The notes below the pieces were generated by a model. It saw only the letters and a program-made list of their open reading frames with translations. It made no database searches and was not told the origin of the DNA. Position numbers and translations under genes: made by a program. DNA of 64,000 nucleotides from Brachypodium distachyon (taxonomy: Eukaryota > Streptophyta > Magnoliopsida > Poales > Poaceae): contig NC_016131.3 in NCBI RefSeq assembly GCF_000005505.3, positions 73,511,855 through 73,575,854 of the forward strand, in the 5' to 3' direction. Of the stretch, positions 13,073 through 23,188 are shown in pieces (within the stretch, counting starts at the first letter, position 1; every line of letters begins with the position of its first letter).

Positions 13073-13145
13073 TGGAGATTTGAGGATTCGAACCCCGTAC
13101 CTAATGAAAGCATGACATTTGCTCTACAAATTGAGCTACATCCGC
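13073..13145 (-). pseudogene. tRNA-Ala-like unit, right edge of array, subfamily A
   Basis: A 73-nt copy with anticodon loop CATGCTT (UGC at 34-36) and a four-pair stem. It resembles the left-end copies, not its immediate neighbours. Acceptor stem mismatches at 2:71 and 7:66 make function unlikely. Confidence 0.55.
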
Positions 13146-13522
13146 TTCATTATCCTCTTCATTACCGATTCAAAAATAAAATATAGTTTTGGATGCGACG
13201 AATTGAAAGTTTGAAACCAGACAAATTGCCAAACTTAGCATTTGCTCCCTTCTTTATGAAAACATAACATTTGCTCTGCCGATGATCAAGCACAGGGCCT
13301 GAAATAAATGGCGTGAAACGAGTGGGCCGAAGCAGCTACCCATTTCTGTCTCAGGCGAAGCGTTGTCTGAACAAGTCCATTACACACTGAGCCTCTCTGC
13401 TACCACCACCTGTCGGAAAAGAGGGCAGACACAGGAGAGCGTGGCGTGGCCGGAGTCGGAGACGGACGATTTCGGCGAGAACCCAACAGCAGCTGCAGCA
13501 AGGACGCGGCGAGGGCGTGGCG

Positions 13523-16500
13523 ATGGGAAGCCCACTGGGCGGCTGGCCGTGCTACAGCCCGCAGAACTTCAGCCAGCTCGCCCCGGCCGACCCCTCCGCG
13601 CAGCCATCGGTCAGTCAGCGCCTCCTTTTCGCTGTTGCGCTACCACATATCATACTTGTCGTGGATCCCATGTGTGCTTGAATTGGAGACTACTCCATCG
13701 ATTCCACAAGTTGTATTATGCTTGCGCAAATTTGTTTGTGCCTAGAAGGAGAGGAATTTCCTCGCGACAGAAAGGAGAGGGTTCGTGTCTGCTGTACCTG
13801 ATGCAGTAACAGGAGTCGCTCCTACTGTGCTTCTTTGATGAAATTGTAGTACACATAGGTGGCTAAATACTGTAGTTTTTACATTGAAGTCCTGATTGCC
13901 GAACTATTGGATCCTATTCAAGTATTCAGAGGGCTTTGGCACAATGACTAAGCATTTAGGTTTAGGTTTTAGCTTCTCTCATTTGTTAGTACATTGAGTA
14001 TATTCATTTGGTGTAGTCCTAACTATTAACGGGTTTATTGCGGTTGCTATTTTTATGCATACTACAGGTCAGATATTCAGTTGCCATGGTGCTAATGATA
14101 CTAGTTATTCCTGTGTTTTCTGTAATGCCTTGTAGGCTTATAGTCAGAAAATAAAAGGCAGAACACAAAAATAAAAATAAAAATATATCATGCTAGCAAC
14201 TTATACTGTGGGCAATAGTAGATATATTATTTGGTGACCTGGTGCTAATGTTAATTCTCATTTCTTTGTGTTTCTCGCCAGAATATCACACCAGCCACTT
14301 ACATAGCGTCACATAGGACAGATCCACCTCCCAATCAAGGTAACTCCATCCCCCGCTTCTTCTACCAATGTCTCTGGTCTGTGCTGCTTCTGCTTCTCCC
14401 TTTTACAAATCTAGTCTGACTGATTTCCTCGTTAGGCCTTTGTGCATAACTTAATGTAATTGCTCCTTCGCATTACGTCAAATTATCTTTACGATGGTAT
14501 TTCACAGGGCAAAAAATATGTCCCATAAACTGTTTGATCAACTAAGCCTTATGTTTAGCCATGAGAATCCGTAAACCATATTATGTTCTCAATAATGTAG
14601 AAGTAGACGCGCCTTGGTTCTGCTAGGCCAAGCGCCATAGGATTTGGGAGGGCGTTCCTAAATTCTGCAATTTTATGATGTTGATTAGCAACAGTACTGT
14701 CTATGATGTGGGATCTGTGCTGGAGATATTATGCTGCCACAGCCCACATGTCCAAAGGTGATGTGGACAAGTGTTTAGATTCCCAACCATCACCGTGCCA
14801 CATTAACTGCAGTATTGTATCGAAGGTAGTATTTTCTGCATATCCTAACAAATGGTAACAATCTTATGTTGCCCATAGTGACTTAACACCATGTTCTACA
14901 CTAATAGTGGCTTCCGCCTTCCTCACTCGAACTTCTGATTCTTTTAAACACAGTTAACATTGGTAAGGCGGTAATTGCTATGGATAATGATTCAACTAGA
15001 CCTGTTTTCAACTTAACTACTCGCTTTGCTGACCCAACAGCAGCTCTCTATATTTCATCTACTGTATTTTTGTCGTGCAAATGTCCAGGTACTAGCCTTT
15101 TCCCAATGTTAAATATATCTTTACAAAATCTCACTTTGTGAAAAATATTTGTTCTATCATGCATTTCAAGATTAGGAAAACATGATCCCAAATTTTACTG
15201 AGACACATAGGCTAACAGCACATTTGTAAGGTCGAAACAACTACATAGTTACTGTTCATCTCAATTGCAATAGTGCAACAGAGTTGAGAGACATGTCACA
15301 TATGGCCATCGATGTTGGTGATCAAACTTCCTTGCAAACACTCAAATGCTTGTAACAGTTAAATGTCTCTGGGAGAATCCCTTGTGGAGATGCAGAGGTG
15401 TTTTCTGTTATGGGTGATGCATTCAAGTGTAGACCAGTTAGAGCATTAAATATTCCTTCACAATCGTTCCTTTTTCCATTTCCTTGACTATCTCAGGGTT
15501 TGGCATGTAGTATGTAGGTTATGTACTTAATGGCCCATGGCTATATTGCCGGACCTTTCATACTTTAATGTAGGTACGCAGGGATGTCCACATGATCTTT
15601 GCACTGATATATCGTCTAAGTCTCCCAAGTTAACTGTTCTCTCGGAGCATGAGGAAGAGGAAGACAAGGTGTAGTTAAAAAATACTTAAATGTGTCAGCA
15701 GGGATGTCAACCTTGAAAGTAGAAATGGTAGGATCTTCAAGGTTCCCTTCAAGTTGAATTGTGGCGTACTCCCAATGAAAATTCCTTCAACGTGGAGTGC
15801 TTGTAGTGAGAGGTCGTTGAGAGGAATTGCTTGGGTTGAGTTGAAGGGGCAATCGGTTGCCTATGATGAATCAACAAAACTGGTTGGATATTAGGCTCAG
15901 AGGTTTCGTAGAGCACACCATGGTACTTTCTATGACATTTCATGGGCCATTTACCGGGGTCTTTTTTTCTGGGGCCTAATCAATTTATGATGCCAGGCTG
16001 AACTGCCTAAGTCTCTGTCTGCTTTCAAGAAAAGATATATTTACAATACATCAAACTAAGATATTTTTAGGCAGAGAAATATGCTGACGAACCGAACACT
16101 CTAACGACATTATGTGCCTTTTTAGGGTGCCACCAGCATATTTGTGAAGGAGATATTTGTTAACAAACTGAGAAATATGCAAGAACAAAAATCATTTAAG
16201 TAGACACTTAACCCTAGACTGTAGTTCCGAGTTTCTGGCATATCCTTCAAAGATGTTCTTTTTGGTATATTGTAGGGATCGAGCAGGTCCTCTATTGCCA
16301 GCTTCTTTCAATATTTATAATAACTAATTATGTTTCTGGTAGAAACACTCGCCAAACAAATTGCTAATGGAACTAACCGCCAGTTATATGTTTTGCATAT
16401 CTTTTGAATGCATTAGTTTATACATATGTTCAGAGTAGCTCAGACTCAATGGCTGCCCCTTGTTTTCTTCTTCTTTTTTGCCTTTTCGTTAATTTATATT

Positions 16501-16909
16501 CGTTGGAGGCACTCATCCACTCTCACCGTAATTGTTGCAAATCTTCTATGTCCATTTTCTTATGCTCTATGAAAACCACCTTTGCGGTGTCTCGACTGTT
16601 TATGCTGATAATCTGTCCCCTGGAAACTGCAGTAATTACAACCGATCCCAAGAACATCCTGCTGAGGCATTTTTACCAACAGTCAGAGAGCAAGGTGAGC
16701 TAAGCCACCCAAGACACTGATGAAGAACAGATAGATTAAAAATACCGTCGAATAATAAAATCTTAATCTCAACATTATATATTTCTTCGTATCTTCATCC
16801 ATAGGTGAGGCAGAAGAGAGCTGCGCCGGACAATCTCGCCCGGCATAACGACAAGCAGCCGAGGGGCCCCTTCGCCAACGGTGGAAGCCTGGCGAGCACA
16901 AGAAGCTGA
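13523..16909 (+). CDS. DDA1: DET1- and DDB1-associated protein 1 (DDA1)
   Basis: Four exons, 13523-13609, 14282-14339, 16633-16694 and 16805-16909, joined in phase to a 103-residue protein starting MGSPLGGWPCYSPQNFSQL. The core NITPATYIASHRTDPPPNQ and VITTDPKNILLRHFYQQ is the DDA1 signature; VRQKRAAPDNLARH begins the basic tail. Family knowledge: DDA1 is the small subunit of the COP10-DET1-DDB1-DDA1 complex. It associates with CUL4 ubiquitin ligases in the nucleus; in Arabidopsis it helps target abscisic-acid receptors. The length matches plant homologues. A 2.3-kb intron separates exons 2 and 3. Open frames that overlap exon 1 in other frames are shadows. It is convergent with the receptor-like kinase downstream. 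Confidence 0.93.
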
Positions 16910-18564
16910 GGATCAGAGCTGGTGGTTCTCCTGATCTCCTCTGCATTGCAGTGTCCTTTGCTGCCGCATGCCACACTGCAGCCCTCATGCCATAAGCGTT
17001 GCCAGTCTCTCATTTAACATGGTACGCGTGATCAAAACAACGGGGAGCCTTTACATGCAGGCAATGTACTGATGTACATAGACAGGCATATTCTTGGTCT
17101 TATTCTCACCCACTCGGTGCGGTTGGTTATCTTTGACAGGGCACTATAATTGCAGACTTTTTCTGTAGATAATGTGCCCACACCACCACCATGGGACGAC
17201 GCTCCCCCCAACTTGTACTTTTGGTGAAATAATTTATCATCATCATCATCATCATCTCATTGCCTCTGTAATTGATCTATGTACACTTTAGATGCTAGTA
17301 CATATACTTCCTTTTGGTGAAATAATTTGTCCGAGTAGTAAACCCATCGCTGACAGTGCTCATCATCCTCATCGTCTTGGTAATTGATCTCAGCATTACA
17401 TTACATTATCTCTGTCAGATCACATTACATCTTCAATCATTCGAGCGAGAGGGTGTGGCTGGAGAAGAAGATAACATCAATCTTATTCCGTCCCGTGATA
17501 GACGGAAGGAAACTCCACACACAGAGACAGAGGGACGTTTTCCGTTTTGCTGTTCTCTGATGTGACGAGCAGCAGCCGATCGAGTCGCTGTCGCGACAGC
17601 AGAGAGAACGCCTTCATGGTGCACTCCAGCTAGGCTGACATGCGACGACGGCATCTGCGTGTCCCGCTCGAGATAGAGAGAGTTTTATCCATATAGAAGC
17701 AGATCCTAGCTGGACCGGGCCCCCTGTTGCTTGCCTTTCTCCAGCCAGGTTCCATGCAGAGGTGCAACACGGTGATTTTCAGGGTATCCTTTGAACCTTC
17801 TTAGTTCAAATAAATGAATTAATTTTCCAGAAAATTATGTCATTTTAAAATTTTAGTCCACTTGTTTGGACTAAAAAGGGTTAAAGGGTACACTGAGTGT
17901 CACACTTTTGCAGCCCTAGTTCCATGTGGCGCTGACTGTGAGTCACCCTGGTGCAAAATGCAATGGAATGAAATAACAGCTCCGATGTCAGTTCCTTCAC
18001 GAGACCACCAAGTCCAAGATCTCGCGTCAAGCCATGGAACATCAGAGCTGACAGGCTCTAGTCGTGGCTCGTGCTGTCAGGCTCAAGCGATTATGTGAAG
18101 GGGAAAAATATATTCAATCTCGCCAACGCCAAACCCACGCGGTCATGTCTAGCGAGAAAGAGAGAATTATTGGAAGCGCGCCCGTGGGACGCGAGGGCCA
18201 GGGAGGTGAAGCTGGAGGGCCCCCAAGGTTTGCCTGTATGCTAGGCCTATGTATGTACTGGGAGGCTGGATCAATTAATTAATAAAAATTTGAAGAGTAA
18301 CACTAACACATCGAGAAATTTGAGAGATCCAATCAAAGTTGTTCAAGAGGAATAAAGTAATATTGTTAAGCTAGAATATGATGGCCCTACGGAAGATAAT
18401 GCTATCAAATAAAATGATAACAATGCTAGTGATCATAACCCCATATCTAATTCATCTGGTGTAGAATCTGTTAGTCTTATTGCTTAATGTGGAATCAGGT
18501 TTTACGATGGTTTTTCAAAATCTTTCATTTTAGAACATATTTTCATCTTTATACTAAAGGCCCG

Positions 18565-18614
18565 GTTTTCTAAGTCCCCTCCGGGCCCCCGAAATTCCAG
18601 GACCGGCCCCGGAT
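18565..18614. mobile_element. Possible hAT transposon terminus
   Basis: Read on the minus strand, this piece has GGGGCCGGTCCTGGAATTTC followed by GGGGGCCCG. This resembles the GGGCCGG-type terminal repeat of many plant hAT elements. An AT-rich stretch (18270-18560) lies inside. No clear opposite end or 8-bp target duplication was found, so this may be a solo remnant. Confidence 0.3.
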
Positions 18615-19050
18615 CATCCTGTCACCCTCCACATATATATAGCCGTTTTCTTGTTTGTTGCAATGCTCACCAGTCTCGGCCTGCTCGAGAGCTAGCCGTT
18701 GAAAAACGAAAGGGACTCCTCTCCTACCACTGCTGCAATGCACTGCACGTCGACGTTGTCAAACCAGTTTACAGCGTGCCCATGTTACTCCGCAAGATCA
18801 CAAGGTGCTGCTGCTGCTGCTGCTGTCGAGTAAAAATCACAAGATAAACTGTGATGTGCAGTAGCAGATGAGTCACGTGACCTTGTGGATCATCATCGCC
18901 TGCTAATTAACCAGCTCTGCCAGTGAACAAGTTTTTAATACACACATGATCCAGTTTCGAGCATTCTTCCGTTCCCTGAGAAACTACCAAGATCAAGAGC
19001 TGGATACCGGTAAACAAAACTGCCAACCGAAAAGGTCCCAGAAAGCAACT

Positions 19051-19078
19051 GGACCTGGACCTGGACCTGGACCTGGAC
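19051..19078. repeat. GGACCT hexanucleotide tandem repeat
   Basis: About 4.7 perfect copies of GGACCT lie in noncoding sequence downstream of the kinase stop codon. This is a microsatellite with likely length variation. Confidence 0.9.
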
Positions 19079-19745
19079 GACGAAGTAAAGACCAAGAGAG
19101 GAGATGAGGACAGCTAGACAAGACGAAGCGACAAGAAACTGTCGCAGATGCTGATTTACTGAGTCGCCAGATGCGGTATAGTGGACAAAAAGCATACATA
19201 CATCCAGCCAGCCAGCCAACTAACCGATGGAGATGGTGGAGATAAACAAATTAGTAAAGGCTTTAGTAGATGCAGGGTGAAAGTGTTGGTGCAGTGGCAT
19301 GTGGCCTCATGTGCACCAGCGCTGCAGGAAGCTACAAGAAAGCATCATCAGTGTTCTTCTTCTTCCAGCCAGGAATCAGGGATGGGCTGTTACAGTAGGA
19401 CGAAGATAAGACCAGCGGAGGAGACAAAAAAGAAAAGGAAAAACAGAGCACTGCCACTTGCAATAGGTGGTGGAATCTCTCCCATTAAACTGTTAGTCAG
19501 AAGTCAGAACACCAAGCCTACACTTGTGTGGTTTCGTCGAGTTATATCAACTGTTAAGTTCCATGGAATGATGCTGGCATATAATACAATCAAGAGCAAG
19601 GAGAGAGGGAGAGAGTTGGTCATGAGGAGATCCGATGAGGGGCAGCAAAAAATAATGTAATGACGACATGGTTAATACCGGCGATATCTAGCAGCAATCC
19701 ACGCAAATCCAAGTTCCGGTTTAGTATCGTCGACGCCCCGTTTCA

Positions 19746-22700
19746 TCATCTGTACCGATGGTTGTCGCGTCTGCTCTGGCTCCCATCCTCCCTTGAGCTA
19801 TGTCTGTCTGATGTCTCATGAGGTACATCCCTTCTGGGCTTCCTATCCTGCATTGCATCATTGACAATTGGCAACGTGAGTAATGGTGTTCAGGGAATAA
19901 AAGACTGCAAAATGGTTTGGGTAGGACATACATCCCGGACGACTAGATCCTCCATTTCAAGCATGTGGATTACATGCCCCATTTTAGGCCTCTTATGACC
20001 ATCGGGATCGACACAGCGAAGGGCGACTAGAAGTGCCCGCTTCAGTGCCTTCGGTGAAGGCTTCTCAGGCATCTTGGGGTCAACTACTTGCTCTGCTTTC
20101 CTCTCGGCCACCATGTTCTTCAGCCATTCGACCAAGTTCACCTGATAAAAAGACGTAGAGACACTGAAATAAGTTAGCTTCATCTTACTTCCACATTTTT
20201 GAAAAGAAACTACTAATAGTGGAAAAAAATTGCTAACCTCTCCAGGTGCCCTAGTGTAATCTACAGGAGATCTGCCGGTTATGATCTCCATTAAAAGTAC
20301 ACCAAAGCTATAAACATCGCTCCTCTCAGTTAACATTCCGGTGCTGGCGTATTCAGGTGCCACATAACTGCAACATAAACCAATGATTCAGTCATAATAA
20401 GATCCAACTCCATCTACAGCGTTGAGCACGAAAGGACTGTCAACACTGACCCGAAGGTTCCCATAACACGTGTAGTGACGTAGCTGGCCTCCGAGCACAA
20501 TAGCTTTGCAAGCCCAAAATCCGATACTTTAGCATTCCATTGCTGGTCAAGGAGAATATTGCTAGATTTGATGTCACGGTGGACAACCTTCGGTTCCAGC
20601 CCCTCATGAAGATAGGCCAGCCTGGGCAAGCAAAGTTCGGTGTCAGAGGTAAGAAATTTCAGTCACATCTAGCTTTGAACAGAGCTGTTGAGGTGGTTTC
20701 AGCAAACCACTGACAATATTGCTTCCAGGGAAAGAATAAAACAGCTAGAGTGCTTGCTAATGCACATGATGCTTGAGTTTAGACTTTGACTGCTAAACAG
20801 AATCGCGATGTTCTATTCTAAGAACATACGCAACCTAAAGTATTAGCAAATAGTGTCTTACACTGCTATAGAGAGAACCATAAACAATCACAAACCAGGT
20901 TCTTAAAATAAAGCAAGCTGGCAGCAGGAAAGGAAAGGGAAGGAGGCATGCACAATAGGCACATGCAATGTCTCAGAAATGGAACACCTTTTTTGTCCAA
21001 TTTAACTGGACGCGAAATCTTTTTTTTTTCAGAAGCAGATTGAGTTATGTCCCATGATGTACACGATGGAAAAAGAAACCATGGTTTTACAAATCTGTGA
21101 AAATAGGTAACAATCAGTTGTCTCTTTCTCTAGCTTCTTAGAAAGGAATATGTGTATGTCAAGGAATAGATCCCAACAAACTTGTGAGTGAAGCACCTGA
21201 ATTCCTTGGACAGCCAATCTCACCAGAACTCGGCTCCATTGTCCTAACCAAGACGCATGTCTCGTAACAGAACAGACCTAAACATGCCACCTAGCACCTA
21301 TGCATTCTAGAATCTAAATAGTTGTGACCTATATTTAGCTAACTTGCTGACAGTCACAGTCTACATAATTCTAGTCACAGACAGTAAGCATGTACATGAT
21401 GATAAACTACTATAAATTGTAGAAATGGTTATAGTCCGAGAAACAGCACTAAGCCCCAGACCAGTGAAATACTAGCACTTATCAGTAGGGTGACAGTGAA
21501 GAATTACCCTTTAGCAGTTCCAATAATTATGTTCAGCCTCATATCCCAGGTCAGTGGGCTCACTTCCCCAATGTCGCCATGAAGCCACTGATCAAGATTA
21601 CCGTTGTCTACATACTCGTAAACAAGCATCCTGTGGAACCATCAATTAGAAACAAACTTGAGAAGACAGACTTGGAAAATCATGCAATGGAGAGATTGCA
21701 ATGCATTGTACCTGTAAGCACCCTCGACGCAGTAGCCAAGCAACCTAACAAGATTCTTGTGCCGGACGCGTCCGATCGCTTCGACCTCCACCTTGAACTC
21801 CTTCTCAGCTTGGCCCCTGGTAAAAGCAGGAAGGAAGTGATATTTTTATCAGAGAGCACAGAGCAGGATAAAAGATGGGGTGAGAAATGAAACAGCAACT
21901 GAATCATACTCAGAAATCTGTGCAGTGTTTAAAATTGCATTCACAGATATCGAGAAGAATCGCCTCTGCAGATGGGTGCACAGAAAGCGAGTAAATGATG
22001 ACAGAATTTTCAAATTTTCTTGAGCCCCACCAAGGCACCAATCCAACCACTTTTATTAGCAAGTACTGTCCGATGAATACTACTCCAGGTCGCCCAAAAT
22101 CTGAACAAAATGCATGGTGAACAAGGGAGGACTCCTGATCCCATTCAAGTTGCATATTTTTCACCCACCAGAATCTCATCTACTCAATTTGGCAGAAGAA
22201 GATAAGGAGTGCCTTTTCCGAAATGGTGTCACGCAACAGGATAATTTTTCTGAGCAAGTCAAATCACAGAAATTCGAAGCCAACATAATTTGGATCAGAA
22301 ATTCAGAACAACGCAAAAATGGATATTTTCCCCATTCTAAATCCAACTACGGAGATTGGCTTAAAGCACCAAATCCATAAGCATCAAATCGAATACGAGC
22401 TCGAGAAGGGGCATAAAGGACAGAGACAATCCAAAACAGAAAACAAATGATTACCTATTATTGAGCAGGTTCTTGACGGCAATGATGGTGGAATCCTGCA
22501 GCGTGCCCTTGTAAACAATCCCGTAGCCGCCCTCCCCGATCACATTCTCCTCCGTGAGCCCGTCGGTGGCCTCCTCGAGCTCCCGCAGCGTGAACCAGTG
22601 GCCCCACCCGAGGTGCGACACCTCCGGCCCGGCGCTCCCGGTGCTCCTCGGCGTGGCCAAATCTCGCTCGCTCCCCCCGCTCGTCGTTGCCGACATGCCG

Positions 22701-23188
22701 CTGGCCGCCGTCGAGCGCTTGGATCCCGTCGGCATCACGGGAAGCTGCGCCCTCTGCTGCTGCAGCGTCGGCGGCGGGGGCTCTGCCTTGGCCATCTGCG
22801 CATGCGCCGCGGGTTGCGGCGCCGGAGGCGGCGGCGCCATCTGCTGCTGCCGGCGAACGATTTCCTGGATGTCCTTGGGCGGCGTGGGCTGCTGCACGTG
22901 CTGCTTGACGGGCTTGGTGTCGGCGGCGGGGTAGAGGTTGGCCGCGGAGAGGCCGTCGCGGCGGCGCCGGCGGCGGGAGAGGCAGAGGAAGAGCAGCGCG
23001 AGCACGAACACGATGGCAGCGCCGACGGCGATGCCCATGAGCACCCAGAGGCGGAGCCCGAACACGGCCGTGCGCTGCGACAGCCAGGCGTTGATGTAGT
23101 CGGGGCTCCAATCGGGCGACGACGGCGCCCCCTGCTGGTGCCGCGGCGCCGCCTGCAGCAGCCTCCGCCTCTGCCATCCCGCCGCCAT
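19746..23188 (-). CDS. Receptor-like Ser/Thr kinase with short N-terminus (At1g01540/At4g01330 type)
   Basis: Seven exons: 22455-23188, 21712-21816, 21508-21630, 20451-20621, 20238-20367, 19932-20141, 19746-19847; 524 residues. There is no extracellular domain. One membrane span (about 48-70) is followed by six arginines, a Pro/Gln-rich linker, and the kinase domain: glycine loop [11 protein letters not shown] (219-228), Lys239, HRDIKSSN with Asp337, DFG at 355-357, then [20 protein letters not shown]. All catalytic residues are present, so it should be active. Reading through the last donor would end at 19890 with an unrelated tail. Splicing GT at 19931 to AG at 19848 instead restores a family-like Arg/Ser-rich tail ([18 protein letters not shown]...). 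I prefer the spliced form; the read-through may be an intron-retention isoform. Its ligand and substrates are unknown. Confidence 0.92.

Larger units (their letters stand above)
11290..13150 (-). repeat. Tandem array of about 13 tRNA-Ala-like units
   Basis: About 13 copies of a 72-81 nt tRNA-shaped unit, all on the minus strand, alternate with AT-rich spacers that share wording such as AACATAAAAAG; the period is about 117-165 bp. In the best copies the sense strand begins GGGGATGTAGCTCAATTGG and ends GGTTCGATTCC...CATCTCCA. This gives a 7-bp acceptor stem with the G3:U70 wobble and A73 that mark alanine tRNAs, plus near-consensus A and B boxes of RNA polymerase III promoters. T runs follow each unit in the sense direction. 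Approximate starts on the plus strand: 11290 (half), 11545, 11674, 11800, 11946, 12093 (truncated), 12210, 12375, 12514, 12643, 12783, 12925, 13073. Left copies are the most decayed. Whether any is expressed is unknown. Confidence 0.85.
16910..19745. other. Intergenic region between convergent genes
   Basis: Contains the 3' UTR of DDA1 and that of the kinase on the other strand. Visible structure: an ATC/CAT trinucleotide run (about 17237-17256), a CTG run (about 18808-18826), a GGACCT hexanucleotide run (19051-19078) and a possible hAT-element end near 18565-18614. No coding frame is convincing. Confidence 0.6.

Noticed and set aside
11290..13150. Reading the tRNA-like array as a CRISPR array or a SINE cluster
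   Set aside because: The repeat units fold as tRNAs and the spacers are themselves similar. There is no SINE body or A tail after each unit, and this is a plant nuclear genome.
13363..13809. A 148-codon plus-strand frame overlapping DDA1 exon 1
   Set aside because: It is out of frame with the DDA1 exon, which has clear family sequence and splicing.
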